Positions 12,934 to 28,300 of a stretch of DNA of 64,000 bases are shown here, in pieces (positions within the stretch are counted from its first letter, which is position 1; each line of letters starts with the position of its first letter). The notes beneath the pieces were generated by a model. The model did no database searches. It was not told where the DNA came from and was given only the letters and a program-made list of their open reading frames with translations. The stretch is from Diploscapter coronatus (lineage: Eukaryota; Nematoda; Chromadorea; Rhabditida; Rhabditidae), in NCBI GenBank assembly GCA_964036155.1, contig OZ038422.1:28915201-28979200 (forward strand), given 5' to 3'. A program made the translations under genes and the position numbers.

Positions 12934-13339
12934 CTGGGAAATTCGAATTAAAAACTGAAAAACAGCAAAAACTTAGATACTAGCACGAACCACAACGGTT
13001 ATTCGGCATTTTTTTAAAAATAAAAATAACAAAAAAAAGATATTTTATTTCTTTCAAAAAATAAAAAATCGATAAGAAAGACAAAAATCACATAAATTAA
13101 TAAAAAAAAAGATTTGATACAAAGTTTTGGCACTCGGCGGAAAACCCGTGTAAAAATCGACTGAGAAAGTGGAAGGAAAAAATTGCAAGGAGAGAAATTA
13201 CAGAAATCTTGAAAATTATAGAAAAATAGCACTTGTAAAGAAAAATGAGAAAACAATAAATTTGGAGAAAAATCGCTATCTTAAAAATTTTCGAACTAAC
13301 TAAAGCCCTTGCAAACAACTTTGAGAAAATCGATAATTA

Positions 13340-16300
13340 CTAGCTGTAAACGTCGGCTATCGTTGAGTAGATACTGTCGCTCGAATCAGAATCCAGAAGT
13401 CTCGACAGAATCTGCTGATAATGCGATGAAGATGATGTGGTTCGAAAGGCCTGAAGTTTCAAAATTAAATAGGTTTCGAACGATATCTTCCGAAAAAATA
13501 AACCTTTCAGTTAATCTGGGCAATTAGAATAAACCATTCGAAGAAATACGTTTCAGAAATTCTATTTCTAATGAGAAAACGCTTTGAATCAATATCGGTA
13601 GTTAGAATCTAAGGGGCACCACGCTTCAAAATGAAAATAATAAGCTTTAAAATGCCATGGTATATTCAGGAGGCGGAGTCATGAATGTTCCCGCGCTCGA
13701 GTTTGGTAGATACAAATTCGAGGAGAAACCAACCATCTGTACACCCTCCGCATTCGTCCTGATCCATGAAAGCAGTTCGTGGAGGGCGGAACATGATGGC
13801 GGGGATGAGGAGAGAATCTGGAATTTTACTTTTTTTTTTTTAATTTTTTAATTTGTAGCGAAATTACATTCTAATATCTGGGAAAACATCCTCAGTATTT
13901 ACTATTTCATTAGAACTTACTCAGGACATGTTTTTAGAAATATTTTAGAAAAATAAAAAAAAAAAAGTTGCCCACCTCTGCAAAAATGGCCATTTGATCT
14001 TGAAGACTACCATTCGGTTGGGACTTCTTGATCCTCTTGATGAAAGCAGAGGCAAGTGGACGGAGCCTCGCGACGTCCTTTGCAAAGAGAAGACGCGACG
14101 ATGGAGAGTGGACTGAGAGCATATCAGATGAAGAGGAGAAACAGTCCATCTGAAAAGGGTAGGTTTCGGGGTTTTGGTAAGTTAGAAAAAAAAAGGGACT
14201 TCATCGATCTTAAAGCGAATTAAGGTCGCAATTAAATTTTCTGAAAACAATAAATGGGCTCGTATAGTTTTCAAAAATCCATTAGATAAAGAAAGGGTTT
14301 TATTATGATAAGTCGAACCCTGAAGGTCTTTATGTTTGCAAATATCAAATAGGAAAACTTATGTTTCAAAAAATCAATATTTGACTATTTGAAAATTCCC
14401 TATGTTTATTATTAACGATATTTATTTTAAAAAATAAAAATCAATAGCCTTCCAGTTTGCTATCGTGACTATATTATAGCATTTTGAGTAAAAAAGCGTT
14501 TCCCAAAATTCTAATTTAAATCATTTTCAATTTACCCGTTATTTTTGGGAATGGAACTTTTATAATAAATGGTTTTCTTACCAGAGTCTGTGCGATCGTG
14601 AGCATATTTGCCGATAGGGCTGGATTGAGTTGAATATCGAACAGCAACGAGGGCGTCGAAATCAGCGACAGCCAGACCCGCAGAATCAAGCAGTTCGCCT
14701 TCCACTGGCGGCACATCGTTTCGCAAATCTGGAAAATTTTCAAAAATTCTGATATTTCGTTGGGAAAAATGTTGCTTCAAAAGCTATAGATAAAAATTGA
14801 GCCATGATTTGCATCTAATTAATTATGGAGTGGATGTAATTATAAAAATGCACCATTCGGAAATGGCGTTCCAATATACTAAAGCTAGGTAGGGAAATTT
14901 ATTCTCTATTTCCATATTAACTCCTTTCGGAACGCCTTTTCTTAGCTACCATAAAAATGTCCAAAAATCATGATAGAAAATAAATTTACCGAATATCGCT
15001 GTGCCTCTTCGTCGAGTAGGTCGAAGACGTGCTTGAGAAGTTGGGGCGTTTCGGCCTCAGACAAAATCGAATTAAGAAAATCGTCGATGTACTTCTGGAC
15101 GGTGCCCTTGCTGAAATAAGTTTCAATAACATTAGAAAGTCTGAAAAAATCAGCTAATAGAATGAAATTGAATTCTGCGTTCTCCAATGAAAACGAAATT
15201 TTTTAGAGTAAAGTCGATTTTTTTTGTATATAACATGAAAATTAGCAAAGTCGTTCGACTTGACTACTTGGTGGTCATAATTTATAAAAATCGGATTTTT
15301 TTTAGATATATGAGATAAGTTTCATTGAAATCATAAAGTCTTGGGAAAATATCTTGGATAATGATCCGTAATAATGAATTTATCTTCGAATAAATATGAC
15401 GAAATCTCACAAATCTAGTGCAATTCATTTTTATTTCAATGTATTTTCTAGTAAAAATAGTCAATTCAAAGATGAATCATTGTTTTGCAGAAGTCGATAT
15501 TTTGAAATTTGCTGAAACCTACCTAGTCAGCAACCTCGTCAAATAGACTTCTGGAATCGAGTTGGGGATCGTCTCCTCTAACTTCCTCCTTCTATCCAGC
15601 GTTATTTGACTTGTCGGCATGGTCAAGTGATAGTAGGTTGAGGCCGGGTATCTCCTTGAGTGTGAAGTACCGGTCACAGACGAATATGAGCACCGACCGC
15701 TGTCGTTAGGGCTCTCTGAAAGCCGAATTTTTGCAAAATTGATTTTTTCTTCAGCTATGTTTCAAATTTCATCCTAAAAGATATCAAAATTTCGACTTTT
15801 AATGTAAATTGTTTAAGCAAATTTTAATAAAACAGCATCTTTCAAAAAGAAATTCTTCATAAAGATTATAAGTTTCAAAAAATGTATAAAAGTAAAAACA
15901 TTTCAAACCGCCAATCCACTTACGGGAGCGGATGAAAAGAAAAAATTAAAATAGAAACCCACCTCCATCCCTCCTCTCCCTGACAACCAGTAGGTCTCCC
16001 GACTGAATGCAGTAAGCCTTCGCCGTGCAAAGGTGTTTCGGTTTTACATCGTCCTCTTCATCAACGTCGTGCAGAATCATCGACTGGTTATCCGAGCAGC
16101 GATACCATTCTGCAATTATACTTTAATTTCGTTTATTCTATTGGAAGAAGAACATAAAAGTGGGCTTGTTCGAAATTTCATGATTTTATGAAGCTAAAAC
16201 CATTAATTCAAGAATATCTATGTATTTCTTTAGCTTGAAGAACTTGTTATATGACCTTCTGTATAAAGTGAGGTTGAGTAACGAACTATTTAAAACAGAA

Positions 16301-19300
16301 CCATGACTAATTTATATTTCCATGAAACCTATTAAAAGCATTTTTTCCCTAAAATTTTATAATAACTGGAACGATTATGATTTGGTTTAGTAAACATTCC
16401 GTGTCAGCATTGCATCCACTTTGAGAATTCAACACTAAAACTTCTATTTTCAGCAAAACGTGCAAAAATTCTATCTTTAATTTTATAGAAAAAAAAAAGC
16501 TTTTTTAGCTTGGTTAAAAAAAAACCCACCTAGCTCGATTTCCCACTCCCTGTGTCTCTGGCTGTATCCAATCCCCTTATAGAGGCCGTCCAGTGCCTTC
16601 TCCTTGATTTGCCCTACGCTGTCGCAGTCGTTCAACCGAACCCGACCGCAACGGCCTTCGTCGTCACGAATTTCGCATTCCTGGAAAGAAGTTAGGTTAT
16701 TGTCACTCATTATTTAAAAAAAAAATTACTGTAGCTTTTCCTAATGGAGACGCTATATTTCTCCAAGTATTATTGCCAGTTTTAAAAGAAAAGGATTACT
16801 GTAATTTCTAATTTTTAGTGCTAGTCTTTTTGAAGAAAATTTTACTCGAACTTCTCATTTTTAAAACATTACGATGTTTTCTGAAAGGAATTCATTTGCT
16901 TTCAAGAAAAAACAAACTGACGAGTTGTTTCGTATCGATGGTTTCCCGTAGCAAATTCGACTCGTTGATGGTGTACTTCGCGTTGCCTGTGACTGCGTCC
17001 ACAGGACCCTGTTCGGTTTGGTACTTCAGGGCCTGAAAATTGACAAATTTGAAAAATGCCCCAAAAATATAAACTTTATAAATGAAATGGCAGTGATAAA
17101 AGCTGATCTTTTTTTTGTTTTTTAAAACAACAACATGCTTTGGATATTTTTATGGGTTTGATGCTTTATCAAATCATTAAGTATTGTCAAACTTATATCA
17201 TTTTTCTGAAACATAATCAATTTTTCCAAGGAAAAGGGTAAATGTTTTATCTGGAGAATTATTTAGCAACTCAGGAGCCGTAATAAAGAGAATAAAGCCT
17301 CATTATTATGTGGATTTTTTGAAACATAACCAAAAATGTCAACTTTCCTTACCATGCAAAGGCTGTAGAGAGAGTGGAACTGCGGCAGCATATGGGGGTA
17401 GAGGGAAACGGTGAGCCACTTGGCGATCAAACTCTCCACCAGACTCTCGCTCGTCCGGAACAATAAAGCTGATTTATTGGCCTACAAATTTTAAGCTAGT
17501 TTTATCATGTAAAAGCAAATCGCGCAAGTTGAAAGCTATATGTTTCATAAGTACGACGACTAGCTCTTGAAATTTATTAGAAAATCTTTACATAATCATT
17601 TTTTTTTCAAATTCATCTCAAGAGGCCTAGTGTTAAATAAAGTAAAACATGAGCATTTACTAAATTTTTCAAAACAATTTTTCTAAAAAAAATAATAATT
17701 TTCTCACCCTCACAGTATCCCCGATGTGCTTCCTCAGTAAAGTCAGCACTATGTCCGAGCAATATGCGTAGTTTCGCAAAATGACGGACAAAATAAGCGA
17801 TGCCAAAAATGAACGGTCCGAAGGTGTCAGGGACGTATCAGAATCGGCTGTTCGAATCAACGATAGGACGAATTCCTGAATTTCAAAAAATCCATTTTTC
17901 CAATTTTCGACCTCATTTAGAGTTTATTTCTACTTTTTATGCTTCACAATTCGAATTTTCTCTTAAGATACATCTTAAAATTCACCTTATTCAACAAAAG
18001 AGAGTGGAATTGCGCCAAAGTCAGGGGCAGAGTATTTGAAAAACTCGGTGACAGAGGAAGGAGACCATCTAAAATCGATGATTAAAAAAACCAATAGCCT
18101 TCTTAAAACATAAATATTTTCGGATTATGATATAAAATGACCGTACCTGGAAACAGTAGCCTGTGGATGAATAGAGAAAACGGCAAAAGGGGAGTTGCCT
18201 TTTGAGAGGAGACATCCGGCGAGCCGACCACGCCCATCGAAGTTTGCAATTCGGCGAAGGCCTAGAACTTGAAGTTGAATATTTTTAATGGGCTTCAAAG
18301 AAAGTTTAATAAGAAATTGAAAATTTTACATCTTATTTAAAATTTAGGTTATGTTAAACACAAAAAAATTTCAGAATGGGCTGATAAAATCCGAAAATTC
18401 ATAGTTCAGTTATTCCCGTTTTCTGAACAGAATATAAAATCGTCTATGCTTCGAAATTGATTGATAATGAATTGAAAATTCCGAATTTAATGCTAGAGTC
18501 CTTATTGCAAATATGAAATTTCATGTTTCAGAATCCTCACTTATAAAATTTATATCCGCGAATTTCAATGACTAATTTGATAAAACATCATTTTTAAAAT
18601 ATATTTTTTAAATTTGACCTGTTTGCACTCGTTTCTGACGTTGACCTCTAGGTTCTCCATCTTCATTTGGATTTTCCTGTAGTGTCGGTCCTTCTCTGCT
18701 CTTCGTCGATTTCGCATATAAAAGGCGAATGCGCACGCCGATAAAATCATTGTCAAAATGAAGATCAGCTGTAAAATCGATAATTACTGTTTTTCCTTCA
18801 AAGTTCAAATAAAGTGATGACAATGTAAAAAACAATCTTTTGAAAGAAGTAATCTTAAAAATCGAAAATGAATTTCTATCGAAATATAAAGCTAATAAAA
18901 TTTTCATTTGATAACATTTTCTAAAATGTGCAGAACAAAAATTAAAAAAGAATAATAAACTTGATTTTTATAGAAAAAGTAAAATTAAAACTAACCCAAG
19001 GGTAGATAGATGAGATGAAGCTGGATTCTTTATCGTAGTAAATCAGACCTAGCTGTTGCTCCATATTTCCGACGATTACGACTACGGAAGGATAGGGATC
19101 ATCTAAATTTTAAACTTAAATTTGATCTAAACCAGAGTTCATATTGATAAATTTTGATAGATGAGCAATTTTAAACGCTTTTTGAAATTTATCCAATTGA
19201 ATAACAAATATTTTTATTCACTAAAGATTAAAGAATGTTTTATACAGAAAAGTCGGCTCATGAACTAGTATAAAGGAAGTTATATCTGATTTCAAGTTTT

Positions 19301-22300
19301 CTTGAAACTTATTTCATAAAACCAAAAAATAAACGAAAAACCTGTCAATGGTTTGGGCTGCTCATCTGGAGGGCTGCAAACCAGTTGCTGGGAGTCAATC
19401 ACGCTCACGAAACATCGCTCGCCGCCAACGAAAATCTGAAATTTCATTTGTTTGTACTTTTTCATTTTATTTTTTCAAATGACTACCTTATAATCTTCAG
19501 GCAGCGCAGAGTTCAGATGGCTTCCTTGTAGAATTAGAGGATGCTTTGGTTGATGACGTCGGATTCCTGAAATTTTGAAAAATGGTGACTTTTTAAAAAA
19601 TCTAGAATAAGGCGATTTCAAAATGTTTGAGAAGAGAAAATGGATTTTTATAAATTTATGAAGTACCTTCAAACGGCTTAAACTGCGGATCGGGCAAAAT
19701 CGATAGCCGAAGATGGGGCTTCGGAACTAGAGTCGCGTTTCCCAAAGAGAAGGCAACGATATATCTGAAAGATGTCATAAGTTTCAAAAAATTGTATAAA
19801 CTGTATAAAAAATTCAATGATGTTTCGGTTCCATGCATTCTTAAAAATAAAAATATCGATTTCCTAGAAGAAATTAATAATTTCCTCACCTCGAATATCT
19901 CGAAGACGTGTGGAGTAGGCGAGGCGAAGGACAGTGGAGCAGAGTTGCATTCATAATCGAACAAACCGAAGGATGGGAGGCTGGCTCTTTACTTCCAGAG
20001 GAAATCAAGAACAATTGCAGTGTGGAAAGGGAGTCAAAGTGAAGACCCTGAAAATTTCAAATTAGGTAGGTTTCGAAGGAAATTTCTATTGGTAATGCAT
20101 CGCAAGGTTTTAATACTGCATAAAAATGAACTTGGTAAGTTTCAGAGAAATTTTTATAATGAAAGGTTATTCTAAAAATTAGTTTGACGTTCATCCATAA
20201 TTGAATAACAAAAATTTGAAAAATATACAAAACCCAACGAGATTTTATGGATGTTCTAGTAATTTTAAAACTGGGTCCAAATATCATTCCGAAAATTGAT
20301 GTCTATTCATTCGTCATGTATTATGCATCTTTAAAATAACATTCATAAATAAATGCACTTTTTGTCATTTTAGTTTTGTAGCATTACTCTTTTCCTAACC
20401 CTGAGAATCCTTTTTTAGTTGTCTTATTCTTATCCCCCTAATCGAACTGATACGAATTATTCAAACCTGGAAAATGAGCAAATTTCCTCCCGACACGAAT
20501 GCTGCGGCTGGTTGAATCGAGTTGATCGTCGGGTTTTCCGTGTAGCGGAAAGAGTCGAACGGTACGGTAGTCGCATCGATCGATAAAAGAAGTCGCAGAG
20601 ACGCAGAGGAAGCCGAATTTGAAGCTGGTGGAAGAAAACAGCGCAAAGAAGAGATGTTTCTCTGAGCATTCAAAATTTGTATTTTTTTGCAATTTAAAAT
20701 TTTTGAAACGAATAAGGAGGCAAATTATTTTTAGTTTTTTCATCAGGAAATGTAGATTCCTTGAAACGTATGCATCAAACAAAAGTGGATTTTCGATATG
20801 ATGATTTTAAAGATGCTGCAATATTCCAGTCGACTTATTCTTTCAAATTTTTAAAACTACTGATATATATTTTAATAGAACCCTCTAAATTATTGACTAA
20901 CGCCTGAAAGATCTCTCTTCAGTTTTTCTTAGCTAGCTGAAACTTTGCATTCGTTTCGTCAGAACCGGCAACTTATGTTTCAACAAAATATTCGAACATT
21001 CTAAAACCTACCCTAACATGTGTGCACTCGCCGTCTCCAATCCTCACTGATGCATTCGATCCGATATGAAGGTTTTCACCGAATAAGGTAAGCTGAAAAA
21101 AAATTTTTTTTTTTATAAATCAATCAATCCATTCTTCCCTTTAAAATTCTAAACATTTTTTTTCAAACATAATTCCATTTTCTGGAAGATAGTAAAAAAT
21201 GAGCATAAAGAATAAGCTTTTTTCGAGGAAAAAAATATTTAAAAAATAAATATCGAAATTTTTCCCACCTGAACTCCACCTATATACGGTCCGAACAAGG
21301 GGTAGGCAGAGTAGATGGACACTGGCAAGAAGGAGTAGAACTGCGCGGATTCGGCGGTTTGAGTTGACGATCGGCCTACAGTAACTCGAACCGGACCGGA
21401 TGAGGTGCCCTGAAATTAGCATAATTTTTAAAAATAAGTTTCAAGGTTTTAATATTTGGCGATTTTTATTTCCTCTTGGTTAATGTCTGGTTTAGAATTC
21501 AAAGTTTTTAAATTAAAATTCGCAAAATTGAAATTATTAGGGATTAAAAAGTTTCTTAGAAGATAACAAAAGTTCACGTGATATTGTGTATCGTAATGAT
21601 CTATCACTCAAAATTCTATTAACCTACAATTTTCAGGTTTTCTGAATGAGTTTCAGAAATATTTCATAAGTTAAGCAAAGCTTTTAAATTGTTCATTCGT
21701 TTGAAATCGTAAATCTCAACTAATAGCTTTTCTTGTAGAAATTCAATAATGAAATTAGTCTTAATAAGGGCCAAAAATCACGATTTAGGCATGCTCCAGA
21801 GAAATTTCTTAAATTACTCCAGTTTTCAAATAATTCCTAAAGCTAATTATGCATTTGCCTAACTAACTCAGTTTAGCATTAAAATCCTATAAAAGACGCA
21901 ACTATCAAGCTAGTTTAATTTTATCGAAAAGAAGGAAATTAACCTTGTCAACCCTGCACTTGATGTGTCTCGAAATGATGTACTCCTCAACGGTGCACTT
22001 GCTGCCAGCCACATAAACGCGATCCTTAACGTCCTCGATGGAAGTGCCCAAATCCCGTCCCTCGATTTCGATCAGAGTCCCGCCATCCAAGGGGCCCGAT
22101 TTCGGGGAGAACTGAAACTTTCTCAAGTCTAGGAGATAAATTGATGTTTGAAGAAAGTTTCATAATAAATTTTGCAATGCAATACTAATGTACCTGCCTG
22201 CTAGGTTCAGCAAAATTTTCATAAAAATTGTTAGGTTGACCGTGCTAGTGCATTGACAAAAATAATAAAAATAGTAATTTTAGACGTTATAAATTATTCT

Positions 22301-25300
22301 TGATGTATGTTTCACAAAACATTGAATAAAGTTTCAATCATCTCGGTATCAATAATGCTCAGATCGGATTATATTTTTAAAAAATCATCTAACCTTCAAA
22401 ATCTTAGGCTTGTCGCAGATTATTTTTTCTGATGCTTTGGTGCAGTTGTATGAGCATCGACCTTCACACCAGGAGCAGTGCAGAGAGGGATTCAGGGAAA
22501 TGCAGGTGGAACAGTCAGACGCTAGGGACGAGCACTGGTAGAAGGTTACTGAAATGTGAACAAATTAGGTTATTGCATCAAAATTAGATTTCCAACGAGT
22601 CGAATTTTACTGACATTATTTACCCTCATTTTGAAACCTAGCTGAAAGACAGATAGCGATAATTCGAAAATCGAACTTGTTCATCAGCTTTGGTACACAG
22701 TATTAAGTACTTCGTTGAAATTCTTATATTCACCCCCAGAAACTTAGCATCGAACTCATTTTCATTGAAAACGGTAACCCTTTAGAATGAAGTTTAACTT
22801 GATAGTTACGTGTTATCGAGCAAAATTCGAGAATTTCCCTTTTCCATAACCTTTCTCTGAAACCTATATTTTTCATTGAGTCATTCAAATATATCAACAA
22901 CTATCCACACTATTTCAAAGTAGAAATAGTGAAAATAGTATTGAAGCTAGATATGCTAATTTTTGAAATTTTAAGAGTAAATTTGATTATTAAAAAAGTG
23001 GTCACCTTTGGTTTCATCGATTAGGTGATTGGCCTCTCCGAACTGTAGGGGGAGGGAGGCGTTTGGCGGTTGAATCGGCAAGGCGAACGGTTCGCAGACG
23101 ATCGATGAATTCGGCGGGGAAATCGAGGCTCTGAATTTTTAAAGTTTTTTTTATTTGTTTCAGAGAACTATCAAAACCCTTACATTATCGTTCGTGTCAA
23201 TTCTGCTATGTTAGTAGTTCGTTTTTATCAAAATTATATGGTTTTTGTAAGTTTCACAAAATATTCATAATCTCTCCCATTCCTTCACAAAACGATCATC
23301 GATCATCAAATCATTAAAACTCGAACACTTTTATGTTTCAAAAATCTCTCATACTCCTCGAAATTAGGCCTTTTCAATAAACTGTACATGAAAATGTCTG
23401 CAAAAATCGTAAGAAAAATGTTTCAAAGAATCTTTTCTACCTCTTTAAAGTTTGATTTGCGATTACCAAGAATATAACGAATTATACATGAGCGAAAAAT
23501 TAGCATAGATTCCAAATTTTACCTGACAGTATGGGTCAGTCCGGGTGCTTCTAGTTTGCACCAGTAGTCGTTGGACGGTCTTAGAGACTCCAAATGTGCC
23601 GCAGGGAGCACGACGGTCACTGAATTCGATGACGCTAGCAAAGGGGGCGGAGACAGCCGGACGCAGTCAGATGACGAGGTCTGGAAGTCTCGCAATTTCT
23701 ATTGGCAAAAGATTTTAAAAAAGGATAATAATTGTACTTGAATTTCTAGTTCTTCCTGAAATATCAATTGAGCTAAGTTTCAAAATGTGATTTATAAAAT
23801 TGTTTTTTCCACAAGATAATCTATCAGCTGAAATAGTTCGGATAGAAATTACCTTATCACAAACTCCATTCCGAACACACGAGAAAGTAGTCGGACACCA
23901 ATTGCAAGTCGGCAATGAAGCGCATTGAGAACAAGTCGCAAACGCGCTGCAGTTGTAGACGTCGAACTGATAGCTCATAATGGGCACTGTAGAGAGTGAC
24001 GTCATTAGGGAGAGCTGGAAACTAGCAATTATCATTTAATAAGTTTTATCATTCTCATTTCTGTTCATCGTTCTTTCTCAGTCACGTTTCTTTTCCACGA
24101 AACCGTAATTTGGAAAATGACGTTGCAGAAATTTACCTGATGAGTATGTACTCGTAGAGGAAGAGCAGGAGAATTACAGCTTAAAGACTTAGTCGACCAC
24201 GAAGCGGTCACATTGTACGATCCGATTTGACAGATGTAGCTCTGGAAAAAAAAAGAATTTTAAAAATATCTTTAGCGAATTTGTCAGAAAGATTAAAAAT
24301 TAATTTAACTTGGAGGATTTTTAAAAAAACGAAACATTTGATAGAGAAAGATTGATTTTTTCTTTAAATATTTCCCGATAAAGCACGAATGTGATGAAAA
24401 AGCAAATATTCAAAGGATTAATAAACTTTTGAAACGGGATAAAATTTAACTTGAAAGAAAGGAAAAAAAAAAAACTGACAAATCCTTTGGGTCTCGGCAG
24501 ACTGTTGACTCCCAACGAGATATTGATCGGCTCGTCCACGGAAAGCGTCTTTGGCAAGGAATCCAATGGAATCGAGGGGCATTGGTCGGACTGAAAATCG
24601 ATAAATCAAAGTATGCGATACTTTGCATAAATCGAATTAAAATCCCGCTCATTTTTTCAATCTATTACTTACCGGTTGAACCGGGCAATTCACTGCGGGG
24701 GTGCATTTGCCGAGCGGCAAACACCAGGAACAGAACGGATCGGCGGTCGAAAGACAGTCCGCACAGGAAGAAAGTTGAGAACACGAGTGAACTTCCATAC
24801 GGTTGATCTGAAAATATCTTATTTTTCAAGTTTCCGACTCATCAAGTCATTTTCCTCACCCATGTTCATTTTATTTTGTCGAGATAACTATAAAAATAAG
24901 ATCAATATGTTTCAAAGTGTTATAAATAAAATCTATTCTAGAAATTGGTGTTCGCTATTTGTTATCTCTTTTACAAAACTGATTCCTAACCTGTCCAAGA
25001 TAATTTATTTGCAGATTATCATAAATTTTCTCGAATTATAAAAATCCCCAACTTTTCAACTCCACCATTAACCCTATCTTCACACATCGTAAAGCTCTAA
25101 ATCTCGGGTACGACTTTATCCTTCTTTCTCTTTATTTTCATACTATTTCTCTCTTTCTCTTCCCCTTCCCCTCTCCCAACTAGTTAATCTCTCTCTCTCT
25201 CTGATTGTCAACTTTGATTTTGCATAAGATTAATTAGCTGTCGAAGAATAGGGAAGGGGGTAAGTCAGCCATAAATTCGCGCATTGGTTTTGCAAAACTT

Positions 25301-28300
25301 GAAAATAAAGAGGTGGAGCTAAATTTTATCATTGTTAGAAATACTTTTAAAGCGGACCAAAATGAAGAAAAATTGAAATTAAGTTTTTAAACAGAATAAA
25401 TCTTAACTTTGAACACATAGTAAATATAGCATATTTCTTTTATGAAGGCTTATAAAATTTCGAACTCCTTACCCCCTTTTCCAGCTGAATGATCAAAGCG
25501 GTCCCATCAAGTAGCATTTTCCGGATTTTCGTTCCCATTTTGGAGTCACCGACTTCGCGACGGCCGTATTCTTCGAGTTTATTCGGATCTTGCCACTTCA
25601 TCTGAAAAAACAAAAAACTGAACTCTTTCGAAATCGGAGACCTTTTCACTCAACTTCAAGAAATTGTGTAGATTCAGAACAATTGTAAACATTCATGAAA
25701 TTTTATTCCTTGAGAAGAAGAATGGACCATTTTCGAATTTTTTTGCCAAACTATAAGCTTGTTAAAATCAACTTGAAAAGAATCTTCACATAAATTCTAT
25801 ATTCTACTTCATCTTTTATCATACAGCAAATAAAAACTCTTTAAAATATGCTAGTTTAAAACACTTACCAAAATGATTTGTCCCTGTTCAAGTCCGGCAA
25901 ACACCGTGTTTGGGTTTTTCATGCCTTGCAGAGCTGTGACTCGGCCTTCGACAGTTTTCTCAGCGACTTCAACGGCCTCGATGCTTCCACCCACGCCGAA
26001 TTCGCAAGAATCTTCATCGAGTACGGTGGATTTCTGAAATTAGCTCTATTAAGACTAAAATAAACTAGGGGGAGTAGGCCGCACGAACGAAATCATAGCT
26101 ATGATATCAGATCGCACTCGTGAAAATTTTGACTAATCACAGGTTGGAGAGGGAAATTTGTTAGGAAAATATTCGGGGCAGATCGCGAGGAATCGCTGAC
26201 GATCGTCCTCCCTAATCCTGTTAACTTTTTCTCTATAAAATCAATATCCTTAAGTTCGACTTATCATCTGTTAGCTAAAATTTGCGAAATTCACCTTTTT
26301 TAAACTTGTCCATTTCTTTACGGACTAGGTGATATCATTTCTAGATATGTTCCAAAGAAATCTTAAAATCGACCGAAAGTTGCATTCAGCAATATCGGAT
26401 TAAAATATCGAATATCGGTTAAACCTTTACATAAATTAAAAATTCTGTGAAATTAAAATTAACCAACTTTAGTACACTTGGTATCTCTCCCGATGTGGGG
26501 TAGTCCTATCGAGCCGGTGCCGCCTCGACATCGATCCACGTTGTACCAGAAGGTCAGCTTGATTTTCGTCATCGCATAAACGCACAGCACCGATTTCGAA
26601 CCACTCGCAAACGACACGATCAGATTGTCGCCTGAAGAAATATCTTGAAGAAATTCAAACGAAGAATTTTTAGTCCTATTCCAAACAAATGCTAAAGTTA
26701 GTGAATCATCTATTATAAATCAATCATTTTTTCTAGAAAAAAATTAGAATAAGTTTCGACAGAGTTAAAAAATAGCTAATAGTTTTCAAAGAAAAAAGCT
26801 TTGATATGATAAAATATTGTCAGAAAGATGTAAATTTGTAATAAATAATTGAAGTTCCAAAAATACCATAAGCATTCTATCATTTACACAAACGATTTGA
26901 TATGAGACATACCAATTTTCAAAACAAAGTGAAATAATTTTCAAAAACATTCTAAAATGCACTTCAAACTTTATAAAAACGTAGGATAATTGTCCGCATT
27001 GTATTTTCTTCAAAATTTTAAAATAAAAATCCCTACCATGCAAATAAGCCGCCGTTGCTACGGGGTAATTCGAATTGTCTCCCGCCCGGCATTGTAGCTC
27101 GATTTCGGAATACGAAGTAAATCTGAAATTTTACTTTCTGAAAAATTGGCATAATTTTTAAAAGTCAAAGTTTCGAAAAAAAAAAATGATTGCGTTAAAA
27201 ATGAAAACCATTTTTTTCTGAAAAAGGCTGAAAACATTCCAACCTCGTATCATTTTTGCAGACCCTGATGAGTTTCGTAATTGTTGAAGTATGGTGGGAT
27301 CTGAAATTATACAATTAGAAAAAAAAAAACAATTTTAAAAATCAAAAATAACTTTTTAAAGATATTCTTGAATTACTGTAATATATACTGTACCTGATAT
27401 AGTGCAGTGACAGTATGTAGACAAAGTGAGCATGCGTGAAAGTGTTCAGATAGGTGACAGAGCGTCGGTGCGAGGCACGCAGATAAACTGCCGACTCGCC
27501 GTCAAGGCTTCCTTAAGTTTTTATATTCTTGTTTCTAAATTCTGATATTTTTGATTTTGAGAATATTTTAAACTATTGAATCAAATTGAGTTAGCATTCG
27601 TCGAGTTTGTTCTCGATATTTCAAATTTTTATGAAACATATTTAAAATAACATATTATATCAACACTAGATGACATTTACTCAACTCCACAAAATTCCTA
27701 TTTTTTACTTCAAAACGTTCTGAAACATATTATTATTATTATTATCATTTACGATTTTTTCTGCCATTTTTATTACCCATAGAAAAATTGTGGATCGAAA
27801 AGTTGACCAAACTTTCCATTATCTAGATTTTTCGAAACCTAGTTTTCCTCGTTTTATTTCCGATTTGCATTTTCTTTCAATTTGTCATTATTTTCGCTTT
27901 CCTTTCCCTAACTTGGAATCGCGCGCCTTTACTCATTTTCCTTTGTAATTCGCGCTCCAATGCCAATTAGCAGTGTAGCGTAATAATTACCGCATGTAAT
28001 CCCTTCACAAGGCCAGGGGAATTTACAAAATATCCGGCAAAAGTAAAAGCATGAAAATGAAAGCAGTGAAAATCGCTAAAAGCTATAACTCGAAAAAGTT
28101 CTGGAAAAATATCTGATTTTTATGGATTTTTAGAAGAATTAGAAAAACAAACCTGAATTGAGTATAGCCAAATTCGGTAGTTGTCTCAGCGAAAAGACAG
28201 GAAACGGATCTCTGAATATTTGCATATTTATTATAATTGACAGGGTATTACTGTAAAATTGGTCATTTTTAATAACATTATTCGCTTTTGCAGTGGTTAA

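Larger units (their letters stand above)
4219..13339. other. 9.1-kb gene-poor spacer between plexin 3' end and MGAT2 5' end
   Basis: No confident multi-exon gene is visible here on either strand. Reading frames are short and have the composition of AT-rich random sequence. What it does hold is listed separately: a purine-rich tract, an AT microsatellite, a MITE-like element, a tRNA-like remnant, a 14-bp hairpin and two orphan coding-like exons on the minus strand. The part next to 4219 is presumably the MGAT2 promoter, and the part next to 13339 the plexin 3' UTR; an AATAAA on the minus strand near 13045 could serve plexin. Confidence 0.7.

Noticed and set aside
22112..22130. CTAG acceptor for the first plexin IPT exon
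   Set aside because: Using it puts the IPT coding out of frame with the preceding PSI exon; the TTTCAG at 22114-22112 keeps phase and gives KPKILK followed by FSPKSGPLDGG.
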